This document shows positions 34,253 through 43,568 of a DNA stretch of 64,000 bases, piece after piece. The DNA comes from Paenibacillus guangzhouensis (GTDB lineage Bacteria > Bacillota > Bacilli > Paenibacillales > Paenibacillaceae): assembly GCF_009363075.1 (NCBI RefSeq), contig NZ_CP045293.1:1736001-1800000 (forward strand), given 5' to 3'. The notes beneath the pieces are model-generated. The model was not told the origin of the DNA and made no database searches. It saw only the letters and a program-made list of their open reading frames with translations. How positions within the stretch are numbered: the first letter of the stretch is position 1; every line of letters starts with the position of its first letter. The position numbers were made by a program, and so were the translations under genes.

Positions 34253-34953
34253 TGATCATGATTAAAGCGGCAATCGTTGAAGATCAAGAGATTCTAAGAA
34301 AAAGTTTAAAAATTGTGATTGAAAATATTTCTGACATTGAGATTGTTGGAACTGCAGAAAATGGAGAAGAGGCAATTGCTTTATGCGAAAGGGAAAACCT
34401 CGATATTCTTTTAATGGATATTCAAATGCCGGTGATGGATGGGGTTAAGGCAACAGAAGAAATAAAAAAACGTTGGCCCAATATAAAAGTGATCATCCTT
34501 ACTACTTTTCAAGACGTTACCCACGTTTTGAATGCCTTAAATGCTGGTGCAGAGGGTTATATATTAAAGGCGGTTGATCCAGAATATTTAGTTCAGGGAA
34601 TTAAAATGGTGTATTACGGAGGTTCCCTCATTCCTCAGCAATTAGCAAAAGAAGTGTTTGGTCAGATACAATTAAATAATAACTCACAATCGGATCAAAA
34701 CTCGAATCAAAATTCGGATCAAAACCATAACGCTATGAATCATCCGTATGATTTATATCATCAAGAAATAAAAGTTCTAAAATGTTTAACCCAAGGATTG
34801 TCCAATAAAGATATTTCAGAAAAAATGTTTCTTTCCATGGGAACTGTGAAAAATTATGTTTCTACCATTTATTCGAAATTGAATGTAAAAAACAGATCTT
34901 CCGCTATTATTAAAGCCATGGAAGAGAGTCTTATAGAAGATAAGAAACATTAA
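34252..34953 (+). CDS. LuxR/NarL-type response regulator
   Basis: A 233-residue DNA-binding regulator controlled by phosphorylation from the kinase in front of it. The receiver domain has VEDQ early, the phospho-acceptor aspartate near residue 56 in LLMDIQMPVMDG, and the LKA lysine. A linker rich in Asn, Gln and Ser (about residues 140-165) is unusually long. The LuxR helix-turn-helix follows with GLSNKDISEKMFLSMGTVKN. The ATG at 34252 overlaps the kinase stop; a second ATG at 34258 is possible. Downstream is a terminator, then a hydrolase that may be a target. Confidence 0.93.
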   Translation: MIMIKAAIVEDQEILRKSLKIVIENISDIEIVGTAENGEEAIALCERENLDILLMDIQMPVMDGVKATEEIKKRWPNIKVIILTTFQDVTHVLNALNAGAEGYILKAVDPEYLVQGIKMVYYGGSLIPQQLAKEVFGQIQLNNNSQSDQNSNQNSDQNHNAMNHPYDLYHQEIKVLKCLTQGLSNKDISEKMFLSMGTVKNYVSTIYSKLNVKNRSSAIIKAMEESLIEDKKH

Positions 34954-34960
34954 AGTAAGA

Positions 34961-35004
34961 GAGTGTAAATGAAGTTAATTCGACTTTGTTTACGCTCTTT
35001 TTTG
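34961..35004 (+). terminator. Intrinsic terminator after the two-component operon
   Basis: Arms GAGTGTAAA/TTTACGCTC with inner AGT/ACT pairing, followed by six T's. Confidence 0.75.
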
Positions 35005-35130
35005 ATTGCAGCTCCTTATTTTTAGCTAAAGGTCATAATTTGTCGTTCTATATTTATGACTTAAAAATGACTTACCGGCACTACAGTATATTACTTTTCA
35101 ATTGTAGAGTATTGAGTAAGGAGGGATTAG

Positions 35131-36168
35131 ATGAAAAATTTAAAGAGATTCATAAAATATGTCGGATATGTCGGTGTATTCATTATTATAATACTGGTAA
35201 TCGCACTTTTCAGGCCCACATGGACTTCGAATATAAAAGGGGATAACAGTATTAGTGTCTTAGAACAAGTTGAGATCAATGGCACCAAGCAGCAAATCAT
35301 GATTAGAGGCCGTGATCTAAATAACCCGGTTATTATTTCTGTACACGGGGGACCGGCTTGTTCCGAAATTCCTTATGCAGCTAAGTACGAGGACTTGTTA
35401 GAAAAGGATTTCACTATCGTTAATTACGATCAAAGAGGAAGCGGTAAATCATATCATTTTAATGAGGATTATTCTAATTTAACGGCAGATGTACTTGTAG
35501 ATGATTTATTAGAACTTACCGATTATATTTCGAAACGATTAGGTAAAGAGAAAGTGATCTTATTAAGTCATTCTTACGGTACATATTTAGGAACAATGGC
35601 TGCTTATAAAGCACCAGAAAAATATGAAACCTATATTGGGATTGGTCAACTGGGTAATATGCAAGAAAGTGAAATAGATAATTGGAATTATACAATAAGT
35701 GAAGCGAAAAAAGCCGGAAATACAGAAGATGTGAAGTACTTAGAGGGGATCGCTGAAAATATTTATAAAGGAGAGGCAGTGGCTCCAAGAGATTATGTAG
35801 GGAAGTACGGCGGCGCTACAAGACTTATCAATATGCCGGATGGCAATATATTAGGGATACTATTAAGTCGTGAATATAATTTGTTAGATTTAATTCGCTA
35901 TACCAGTGGATTTAAGACACAAGCACCGCTTGTAAAAGAGGTTCTTGATAAGCCGCTATCTAAGATCGTTACCAAACTTGATTTACCATTTTATTTTGTA
36001 ATGGGTAAATACGACGCTATGACATCATCTAATGCAGCCAAAAATTATTTTGATAGGATTGAAGCGGATCACAAGGAGTTCATTTCTTTCGAGGAGTCAG
36101 CTCATTATCCGCAATTTGAAGAGAAGGAAAAATTTTATAAATGGATGTGCGATACATTTATAAAGTGA
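35131..36168 (+). CDS. Membrane-anchored alpha/beta hydrolase, proline-iminopeptidase-like
   Basis: A 345-residue protein with one N-terminal membrane helix (about residues 11-29) and an alpha/beta-hydrolase domain outside. HGGPACSEIPY is the oxyanion HGGP motif typical of proline iminopeptidases. YDQRGSGKS follows, and the nucleophile elbow is SHSYGT. The late histidine is in FEESAHYPQFE. ATG at 35131 follows GGAGG. Its place 180 bases after a two-component operon recalls sensor-controlled antibiotic-peptide detoxification, but the link is inference. Confidence 0.88.
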   Translation: MKNLKRFIKYVGYVGVFIIIILVIALFRPTWTSNIKGDNSISVLEQVEINGTKQQIMIRGRDLNNPVIISVHGGPACSEIPYAAKYEDLLEKDFTIVNYDQRGSGKSYHFNEDYSNLTADVLVDDLLELTDYISKRLGKEKVILLSHSYGTYLGTMAAYKAPEKYETYIGIGQLGNMQESEIDNWNYTISEAKKAGNTEDVKYLEGIAENIYKGEAVAPRDYVGKYGGATRLINMPDGNILGILLSREYNLLDLIRYTSGFKTQAPLVKEVLDKPLSKIVTKLDLPFYFVMGKYDAMTSSNAAKNYFDRIEADHKEFISFEESAHYPQFEEKEKFYKWMCDTFIK

Positions 36169-36218
36169 TATAAAACGAATAACTATGTTGGTTCTTAACT
36201 TTTTTAAAGAGTTGACCT

Positions 36219-36320
36219 TCACGTAAAGACAGTAAGTCTGGATTGTTGTCCTATCGGGGGACGAGAGCCTGGCTGTGGCGGCATTCTCATTTTGCTAACG
36301 GGACACTTTATCTCAATAAA
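36219..36320 (+). repeat. CJR variant with CACGTAAAG leader (locus 28)
   Basis: CACGTAAAGACAGTAAGTC, GGATTGTTGTCC, a decayed L-like GGGGGACGAGAG, GGCGGCATTCTCATTTTG, then L end CTAACGGGACACTTTATC. The same leader recurs at 43331 on the far side of the SLH gene. Confidence 0.78.
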
Positions 36321-36517
36321 GACACTACGATAGTCACGCCGGTATGACCGACTGCACTTTTCTAGTCTAATAGGCTAATAAGCCAGTTAGGTTTATCTGG
36401 ATGAGCTCGTATTCTAATTTCTGATAAGCCTGAATAACCTTATACAGAACAGAATACTCCTCATGGGAGATGGAGGTCCGGATGAAGAGTCATCTTATCA
36501 GGATCGGAGGAGATAGC

Positions 36518-36592
36518 ATGAGCTTTCTGGAGATCCTTGCATTGCTCACGCTCCTAATAAAGATCATTGAGTTGACTCAAAAAAAGGACTAA
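36518..36592 (+). CDS. Holin-like small hydrophobic peptide, possible type I toxin
   Basis: A 24-residue peptide, ATG 36518, directly after GGAGGAGATAGC, a strong ribosome site. It consists of one hydrophobic helix (EILALLTLLIKIIEL) with a TQKKD tail. Size, single helix and lysine tail resemble putative holin-like toxins of Firmicutes type I toxin-antitoxin pairs, which insert in the inner membrane. A terminator follows after 15 bases. No antisense RNA promoter could be shown, so the toxin role is inference. Confidence 0.6.
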   Translation: MSFLEILALLTLLIKIIELTQKKD

Positions 36593-36606
36593 TTATTTTG
36601 TTCAAT

Positions 36607-36642
36607 AAATGGAGGGGCATTTTAATGCTTCCTCCATTTTAA
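36607..36642 (+). terminator. Intrinsic terminator after the small peptide gene
   Basis: Arms AAATGGAGG/CCTCCATTT around GCATTTTAATGC, followed by T's. Confidence 0.78.
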
Positions 36643-36846
36643 ATGATCACGTCCTCCAAATGCTTCCCCAATTTTCGGTAATGAGGAATCTGTGAGTTCT
36701 CTGGAGAGGTACATTGCAACCTGCCTCGGAAAGGCCACAGCTTTCAGGGAGAGGTGAGAAAAAGAGGCTGCATGTTCAGTTTCAAGCAAAGGTTGTCCTA
36801 TAATGCATTTTGGTGCATAAGATAAGGACTTTTTTTATTATGTTAG

Positions 36847-36860
36847 GTTAAGCGCTTAAC
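36847..36860. promoter_or_regulatory. LacI/CcpA-type operator
   Basis: GTTAAGCGCTTAAC is a perfect palindrome with the central CG typical of LacI-family sites, 22 bases before the start of the SLH gene. TATAAT at 36799 may be the -10 element. Carbon-source repression is a reasonable inference. Confidence 0.6.
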
Positions 36861-36881
36861 TTATATCTGAGGAGGAACGAG

Positions 36882-39800
36882 ATGTTGTGCTTAAGAAACA
36901 AAAAGTGGATAAGCATGATGACAGTTATATCTCTATTGCTCTGCCTTGTTGTACCGAATGGCGTTGTATTAGCGGATGAAGCCAATACGGCTCCTGCTGA
37001 TTTAGGATTAGTAGGGGAATGGAAGTTTGATAGTATGGTTGGAGGTGTAACGCCTGACACCTTCTTGAACAATGATATTGTAGTTACGAAGGCTGCACTG
37101 GGAAGCGGGAAATTCGGTAAAGGTTTACTGCTTAACGGGTATGACAGCTATGCTACGATACCGAATCATAACTTAATCAATACAGGCAGCGATTTCTCAT
37201 TGAGCATGCTTGTTAATTTCGACTCTACATATACGAACCGGGACGTGGTGCTGGTACAGCAGCAAGGGGGAAGCAACACAACCTTGCTGAAGCGCAGACC
37301 CGATGGTCGTATGGAATCATCACTCGGCGGAGTAGCTACAATTGGAACAACTCCAATCGAACCGAAAAAGTGGTACCATGTCGCGCTTGTGCGTGATAGC
37401 GGAACAGTGAAGTTGTACGTCAATGGCGCCTTGGACATGACGACAGACAATACACAGATGGACTCGAATACAGGGGAAATCCGACTCGGTGCGGATACAT
37501 TCCCGGATTCATCTAATGCGTGGCCTGGATATATCGATGAGGTTCAATTGTATGACCGGGCATTGACGGATAAGCAAATGCAGCAAGCGCCAGGACTGGT
37601 CTGGCCGGCGATTACGCTCAGTGGCAGCGCAGAGATGACGCTGTCTACCAATGAGGCATATGTTGAAGCCGGAGCGACAGCGACTGATGCTGTAGACGGC
37701 GACCTAACAGCTAGTATCCAAAAGACAGGCCATGTCGACACGAGTAAGGGTGGTATTTATACCATTAAATATACGGTGTCGAGCAGTCGGGGAGATCGTG
37801 CAACTAAAGTGCGGACCGTCAAGGTGCTCCCACCCAAGACGCTGTCTCGCGCAAGTCGGGTATTGATTGATAGAGGGCTGCAAATGCAGACATGGATGCC
37901 TACGGAGGAAATGGGTAGACCATTCGCAACGCCAGAAGAATGGAAAGGTAGTAATTTTACAACGGCTACTTATTACGAATGGCCTCTTTACAACAAAAGT
38001 TTCCATAAAGCTTTACCAGATGCGCAATGGTCACTTGTTAAAGGCGCAATGGGCGACGGTTTGGGCGGTAGTCCCAAAGATAGCGATAAGAATGGGTTTC
38101 TCACCCCAGATCAAGCAGCGAATGTAAACAACTTAATTACGATCTCGTTTGGGGATGAAGAATCGTATAGCGAGGATATTTTGAAGACATTCACGGATTG
38201 GTTCAAGCTGAGTCATCAGTTATATCCGAATGTACTTGCCCATAGCAATCAGCAGTCACGTCAGTGGCAGAGAGATAGCTTCGAAACGTACATAAAAACG
38301 GCAGAACCTGATTTGCTCACTTTTGATGACTATATGTTTTCGATGGGAGGTACGGATAACAATCTGTTCACAACCGTACTTAACAATATTAATGATCAAC
38401 GAACGATCGCCTTGGGAGGTTATGATAGAACAGGCCAAAGCCCGATTGCTTTTGGTCAATATTTGCTAGGCTTCAAGACAGGGCAGGAACCGGCTGATGT
38501 TGGTCCGTATATTATTACAGAGTCACAATTGTACGGTATACCTTTTGCAACACTAACGCTGGGTGGGAAATGGCTGAGTATGTTCCGCTGGGAATATGAT
38601 AGCAGGTATTTCTTATTCTTTGATAAAGATAGGAAGCCTACGCCGCAATATTATCAGTATGCAGAAATGGCCCGCCAAATTAAAAACCTAGGACCGCATC
38701 TGGTGAGATTGAACAGTACGGATGTATTTAGGGTACCTGGTCAATATAAGGATGCAAGCGGGGCAGTTGTAAACAATAAAACACCGAAAGAAACACCTGT
38801 ACTTAATAAATTTAACAGGCTTAGGCACCCTTACTTAAGAAACATGACTGTCAAAAATAACGGCACAGAAAATAACGGACTAAATGGCGATGCACTTATC
38901 GGATTTTTTGAGCCGCTTCCGGATACGCAATCATTCTTCGGATCAACGGATATGGAATACTTTATGGTTATGAACGGATTGACGACAGGAAACGGACTCC
39001 TGCCGGATCAGCAGCACGGATCAGGCGCTGAGACGAAACAAACCATAACGGTTGAGCTGAATTTGGCTAAATATACGCCAGATGCTATTAAAAGAGTGAG
39101 CAGAGAAACAGGCAAGCTGGAGACGGTTTCGCTTAAATCTCTCGGCGGTAACCGTTATCAGCTGAACGTAACGCTGAATGGCGGCGTGGCGGATTTGTTC
39201 CAGTTAGACAAAACGAAGGTCAACCCTAGTTACGTAGCTTTGGAGTCAGCCAGCCTACCTAGTATGTTAGAGCTCAATCCAGGCGAGACTAGCGCTCTAA
39301 GCCCGGTTGTGTCACCTGCTACCGCGACGGAAAAGGGCGTGGAGTGGAGTTCCTCCAACGAGAGCATCGCGAAAGTTGATGCAAACGGCAATATTACGGC
39401 TGTAGCTGGAGGGAAAGCTTTCATAACAGCTACAACTGTCGATGGTAACAAAATGGCTAGGATTGAGGTTACGGTGTCATCAATGGAGATACCGGTCACA
39501 GGGATCACGGTAAGTCCTGCGGATGTTACGCTTAATAGCGAGGATTCAGTGAAACTGACAGCATCCATTATCCCGGATTATGCAACGAATAAAGCGTATG
39601 TGTGGTCAAGCAGCGACGAGACAATTGCAAGTGTGGATCAGACGGGTAATGTAACTGCTGTTGCGCCAGGTAAGGCTACGATTACGGCTACGACCGTTGA
39701 CGGGAGCTTCACAGGGACTAGCTCAATTACGGTGCTCGATGCATCTAGTGAAGCATCGATGTCGGAGTTAATCGTCAATGGAGGAAGCGCGGATCTTTCT

Positions 39801-42800
39801 TTTAACAGCAATAAGTTGGATTATACATTCACCCTTAATGCAAGCGTGGATACTATGACACTGCAGCCTCGGTTGAAGAACAGCAAAGGAACAATAGAAG
39901 TAAATGGTACGAAGGTGAACAGCGGCCAATTGATTACAGCCAAAGTTCCACTGGGCAACAGCAAGATCGTATTCGTTACGAACGCGGTTGACGGAATCAC
40001 GTCAAAAACGTATACCGTTACGGTGAAACGCAACAAGAACGTTGCGCTTGAAGCGAAAGCCGCTCGTGCGACTTTTACGGAACACGGTACGAATTGGAAT
40101 ATTAATACGAATGATTACACAGAGGGTGCGAATTTACCGTCTGCGATGATTGATGGCAAAGTCGAAACATATTTCCAAAGCGCGAGAATAGAAGAGTTAA
40201 ACCCAAAAGGTGAATTTAATCCGGCTCATAAGATTTTGCTGGAATGGGATGAGAATAATCTTCAGGACTTCAATAAACTTGTAGTCGTTGTCAACAAAGC
40301 ACAGCGGCAAGGATTAACGGTTCTGGACATTACGACAACCGAGGACGGAAAAACTTGGGATGAGTTAAATTCGAGCAAATTAACTTGGCAGACCGATAGC
40401 GAGGATGAGTACGAACGTATTACGATTGATTTGGCTGATTATAAGGCGTTCTATGGGCCTGATTACAAAGGTATAAGAGGCATTTATATACTGCTGTGGA
40501 AAGCCAACTTGAATGAAGACAAACGTTATGCCATATCCGAGATGGAACTCTACAATGATAAGGATGCGACGGAACCAGTAGAATTGTCGGTATCTGACAT
40601 TCCGGCAATTGGGGTGAAGGTGAACCCGCCGTCTGCCGAACTCCTTATTCACGGAACGACGAAGTTGACCGCTGTGTTTGAACCGGTAAATGCGACCAAC
40701 AATTCCGTTCAGTGGAGCAGCAGTGACGAGCGTGTTGCAACCGTTAACGGAAGCGGCATGGTTACCGCCATTAGCGTGGGAACGGCGATCATAACGGCAA
40801 CAGCAGGGGAAGGCGGCATTCTTACTTCTTCAAGTACGATTAAGGTGACGAGTCCAGACAGTGATGCGTCGTTGTCAGCGCTGCTGGTGAACGACGGTAG
40901 TACGAATATTGATTTTAATAGCAGTAAAACCGAGTATACGATTAACATCGCTCAGGGCGCGGACACCCTAACATTGAAACCTACAATGAGTAAAGCTGAC
41001 AGTACGATGAAGATCAACGACATTGCAGTTACTGCAAGTCAATGGGTTACGGCCAAGGTACCGATGGGTAACAGCAAAATCCATATCGTCGTTACTGCTA
41101 AAGACGGAGTAACAATCAAGACGTACACCATTACGGTGAAACGCAATAAGAATATTGCACTTGAAGCGACGGTGGTCAATGCAACATACAACGATCATGG
41201 ACGTGATTGGAGTGCCACCGATTACGACAACAAGAGCGAGCATTCACCGCTTAAGATGATCGATGGTGACGATAATACGTATTTCCAAAGCATGCCAATA
41301 TTAAACGGAAAAGGTGAATTTGATCCTCCGCATCGGCTTATGTTGCAGTGGAATAGTGATGATCTCAAAGATTTCAATAAACTAACTTTGGTCGTTAATA
41401 AAGCACAACATCAAGGATTGAAGGTGCTGGATATTTCGACGACAGAAGATGGGGAGGAATGGCAAAAGACCAAATCTAGCGTCTACCTAACGTGGGAAAC
41501 GGACAGCCCGGATACTTATGAACGGGTAACGATCGATTTGCCTGATTACAAGGAAATTTACGAGCACGAAGGACATGAATATAACGGATTAAAAGGTATT
41601 TATATATTACTTTGGGCTGCGAACTTGGATGAGACCGACCGCTACGCCATCTCCGAATTTGAACTGTACAATGAGAAGGATGCGACAGAACCGATAGTAT
41701 TGACGGTAAACAATCCTGTGGCAACTGGTGTAACGGTGAACCCGCCATCAGCAGAACTTCTTATTCATGCAAAGTTAAAGCTGACAGCGGTATTTACACC
41801 AGCAGATGCGGTCAATACTCCGGTTCAATGGAGTAGCAGTGACGAGCGTGTTGCTACCGTCGATGGGAATGGAAATGTTACTGCGATTGGTGTAGGAACG
41901 GCCATCATCACGGTAACGGCGGGGGAAGGCAATCATCTTACCGCGTCAAGTACAATTACGGTTAAGCCTGATCCAGTAAAGCCAGATCCAGAGAATCCGT
42001 ATCCATACTACCCTTCGGTAACGCCACCTACAGTGATTGTAGAAAAAGGTTCAATCAACTTGGTTGTGACGAAGGTAGATGCAGCAACTGGTGAAGCGAA
42101 AGGAGCCGTTGTCATTACGGACTGGAATAAGGCAGTTGAAATAGCTTCAACAGATGCAGCTGGCGTCAAAGTCATCAAAATTGACGTTAGGAAAGCAGAT
42201 GGTGCAAAATCCTATGTCATCGAGCTTCCGAAAGAGGCAATTGCCTCGAATGATGTCAAGACGAGGATTGAGCTTTCCACAGAATTCGGAACAATTAGTG
42301 CTCCAGCTACTATGCTGAATTCCATGGATTTGACGGGTGTAAATAGCATTGCGCTGTCTATAGCTGCTGGGGATATATCATCATTGGATCCTGCTGTGAA
42401 GACGCAACTCGGTAATCATCCAGTTATCGAGCTTAGTGTCAAAATCGATGGGAAAACGGTTGCTTGGAGCAATCCGAAAGCTCCGGTGAAAGTATCGATC
42501 GCTTATAAGCCTACGGCGGAAGAATTAGCCGATCCAGAGCATATTGTTGTATGGTACATCGACAGCACAGGTAAAGCCGTATCGGTACCTAGTGGCAAAT
42601 ATGATCCGGTAACTGGTATGGTTACGTTTATGACGAACCACTTCAGTAAATATGCGGTAGTGTTCGTCCACAAAACATTCAATGACATCGGTGGCCTATC
42701 ATGGGCGAAAAAACAAATTGAAGTAATGGCATCCAAAGGAATCATCAACGGAACATCGGAAAACGCATTTGCCCCGAAAGAAACGATAACGAGAGCTGAT

Positions 42801-43220
42801 TTTGTTGCGCTTCTCGTGCGGGCGCTTGAGCTGAAGGCTGATGGTATCGAGACGAACTTCTCCGATATTCCTGCTTCCGCCTATTATTATAAGGAAGTAG
42901 CAATTGCCAAGAAGCTAGGAATCACTACCGGCACGGGAGATGGCAAATTCAACCCGTTGCAGCCGATATCCAGGCAAGATGCGCTTGTACTGCTTCATAA
43001 GGCGATGAAGGTCGCTGGCAAACCGATCGTTGACGGATCTGCTTCTGATCTGAATCGTTTTGTCGATAAAGGAGAAATTGCTTCATACGCACTAGATCGT
43101 ATAGCTGCACTTGTCCATAGTGGAATTGTTAAAGGAGACGGCGCCTATGTTCATCCAATAGCTACTTTGACTAGAGCTGAAGGGGCAGTCATGCTGTACG
43201 ATATGTACAATAAAGAATAA
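36882..43220 (+). CDS. Giant S-layer-anchored surface protein with LamG, glycoside hydrolase-like, Big_2, discoidin-like and SLH domains
   Basis: A 2112-residue exported protein, ATG after GAGGAGG. In order: signal peptide (1-31); LamG/concanavalin-type lectin domain (about 44-232); bacterial Ig-like DUF5011 domain (235-317); an approximately 470-residue region (325-790) with GDEESYSEDI and FDDYMFSMGG that looks like a TIM-barrel glycoside hydrolase; two Big_2 domains (790-955); then a unit of cadherin-like, discoidin-like and Big_2 domains (960-1325) repeated at 1328-1695. A proline-rich linker follows, then an approximately 200-residue domain ending YAVVFVHK, and three SLH repeats (1930-2112) for wall anchoring. 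It probably binds and trims an extracellular polysaccharide. Variants of one CJR flank it. Confidence 0.9.
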   Translation: MLCLRNKKWISMMTVISLLLCLVVPNGVVLADEANTAPADLGLVGEWKFDSMVGGVTPDTFLNNDIVVTKAALGSGKFGKGLLLNGYDSYATIPNHNLINTGSDFSLSMLVNFDSTYTNRDVVLVQQQGGSNTTLLKRRPDGRMESSLGGVATIGTTPIEPKKWYHVALVRDSGTVKLYVNGALDMTTDNTQMDSNTGEIRLGADTFPDSSNAWPGYIDEVQLYDRALTDKQMQQAPGLVWPAITLSGSAEMTLSTNEAYVEAGATATDAVDGDLTASIQKTGHVDTSKGGIYTIKYTVSSSRGDRATKVRTVKVLPPKTLSRASRVLIDRGLQMQTWMPTEEMGRPFATPEEWKGSNFTTATYYEWPLYNKSFHKALPDAQWSLVKGAMGDGLGGSPKDSDKNGFLTPDQAANVNNLITISFGDEESYSEDILKTFTDWFKLSHQLYPNVLAHSNQQSRQWQRDSFETYIKTAEPDLLTFDDYMFSMGGTDNNLFTTVLNNINDQRTIALGGYDRTGQSPIAFGQYLLGFKTGQEPADVGPYIITESQLYGIPFATLTLGGKWLSMFRWEYDSRYFLFFDKDRKPTPQYYQYAEMARQIKNLGPHLVRLNSTDVFRVPGQYKDASGAVVNNKTPKETPVLNKFNRLRHPYLRNMTVKNNGTENNGLNGDALIGFFEPLPDTQSFFGSTDMEYFMVMNGLTTGNGLLPDQQHGSGAETKQTITVELNLAKYTPDAIKRVSRETGKLETVSLKSLGGNRYQLNVTLNGGVADLFQLDKTKVNPSYVALESASLPSMLELNPGETSALSPVVSPATATEKGVEWSSSNESIAKVDANGNITAVAGGKAFITATTVDGNKMARIEVTVSSMEIPVTGITVSPADVTLNSEDSVKLTASIIPDYATNKAYVWSSSDETIASVDQTGNVTAVAPGKATITATTVDGSFTGTSSITVLDASSEASMSELIVNGGSADLSFNSNKLDYTFTLNASVDTMTLQPRLKNSKGTIEVNGTKVNSGQLITAKVPLGNSKIVFVTNAVDGITSKTYTVTVKRNKNVALEAKAARATFTEHGTNWNINTNDYTEGANLPSAMIDGKVETYFQSARIEELNPKGEFNPAHKILLEWDENNLQDFNKLVVVVNKAQRQGLTVLDITTTEDGKTWDELNSSKLTWQTDSEDEYERITIDLADYKAFYGPDYKGIRGIYILLWKANLNEDKRYAISEMELYNDKDATEPVELSVSDIPAIGVKVNPPSAELLIHGTTKLTAVFEPVNATNNSVQWSSSDERVATVNGSGMVTAISVGTAIITATAGEGGILTSSSTIKVTSPDSDASLSALLVNDGSTNIDFNSSKTEYTINIAQGADTLTLKPTMSKADSTMKINDIAVTASQWVTAKVPMGNSKIHIVVTAKDGVTIKTYTITVKRNKNIALEATVVNATYNDHGRDWSATDYDNKSEHSPLKMIDGDDNTYFQSMPILNGKGEFDPPHRLMLQWNSDDLKDFNKLTLVVNKAQHQGLKVLDISTTEDGEEWQKTKSSVYLTWETDSPDTYERVTIDLPDYKEIYEHEGHEYNGLKGIYILLWAANLDETDRYAISEFELYNEKDATEPIVLTVNNPVATGVTVNPPSAELLIHAKLKLTAVFTPADAVNTPVQWSSSDERVATVDGNGNVTAIGVGTAIITVTAGEGNHLTASSTITVKPDPVKPDPENPYPYYPSVTPPTVIVEKGSINLVVTKVDAATGEAKGAVVITDWNKAVEIASTDAAGVKVIKIDVRKADGAKSYVIELPKEAIASNDVKTRIELSTEFGTISAPATMLNSMDLTGVNSIALSIAAGDISSLDPAVKTQLGNHPVIELSVKIDGKTVAWSNPKAPVKVSIAYKPTAEELADPEHIVVWYIDSTGKAVSVPSGKYDPVTGMVTFMTNHFSKYAVVFVHKTFNDIGGLSWAKKQIEVMASKGIINGTSENAFAPKETITRADFVALLVRALELKADGIETNFSDIPASAYYYKEVAIAKKLGITTGTGDGKFNPLQPISRQDALVLLHKAMKVAGKPIVDGSASDLNRFVDKGEIASYALDRIAALVHSGIVKGDGAYVHPIATLTRAEGAVMLYDMYNKE

Positions 43221-43235
43221 TTTGCTTATCTAATC

Positions 43236-43280
43236 AAGCTGTTCCTCAGTCATTTTGATGACTTAGGGGCAGCTTTTTTT
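43236..43280 (+). terminator. Intrinsic terminator of the SLH gene
   Basis: Arms AAGCTG...AGTCA and TGACT...CAGCTT followed by seven T's, 15 bases past the stop. Confidence 0.85.
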
Positions 43281-43330
43281 GTTGCCGGGATGTTGATGTG
43301 AGTGGTTGATGATCTAATCAAAAACAAGCT

Positions 43331-43452
43331 TCACGTAAAGGCAGTAAGCCTGAATTGTTTTCCTTTCTGGGAACGATAGTCTAATAACAGGCTATTGTTG
43401 AGCAGGCTGCGGCAGCATACTCATTTTGTTAAGCTAACGGGCAGTTTAGTTA
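43331..43452 (+). repeat. CJR variant with CACGTAAAG leader (locus 29)
   Basis: CACGTAAAGGCAGTAAGCC, GAATTGTTTTCC, L-like GGGAACGATAG, GCTGCGGCAGCATACTCATTTTG, then R end CTAACGGGCAGTTTAG. The pair 36219/43331 brackets the SLH gene and its small neighbour. Confidence 0.8.
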
Positions 43453-43568
43453 CAAAGATAACGAGTTATTAAAGATGTCATATCGAACCATATTATTGCT
43501 GTCTATTCCATTTTTACGTAGTATGGAAGTAGGTAAGGCGTATGTCCAATAGAAAGGAATTCTATATA

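Noticed and set aside
36882-43220. Many long minus-strand and alternate-frame ORFs inside the SLH gene
   Set aside because: They are shadows of a continuous 2112-codon frame with clear domains; none has a ribosome site or family match.
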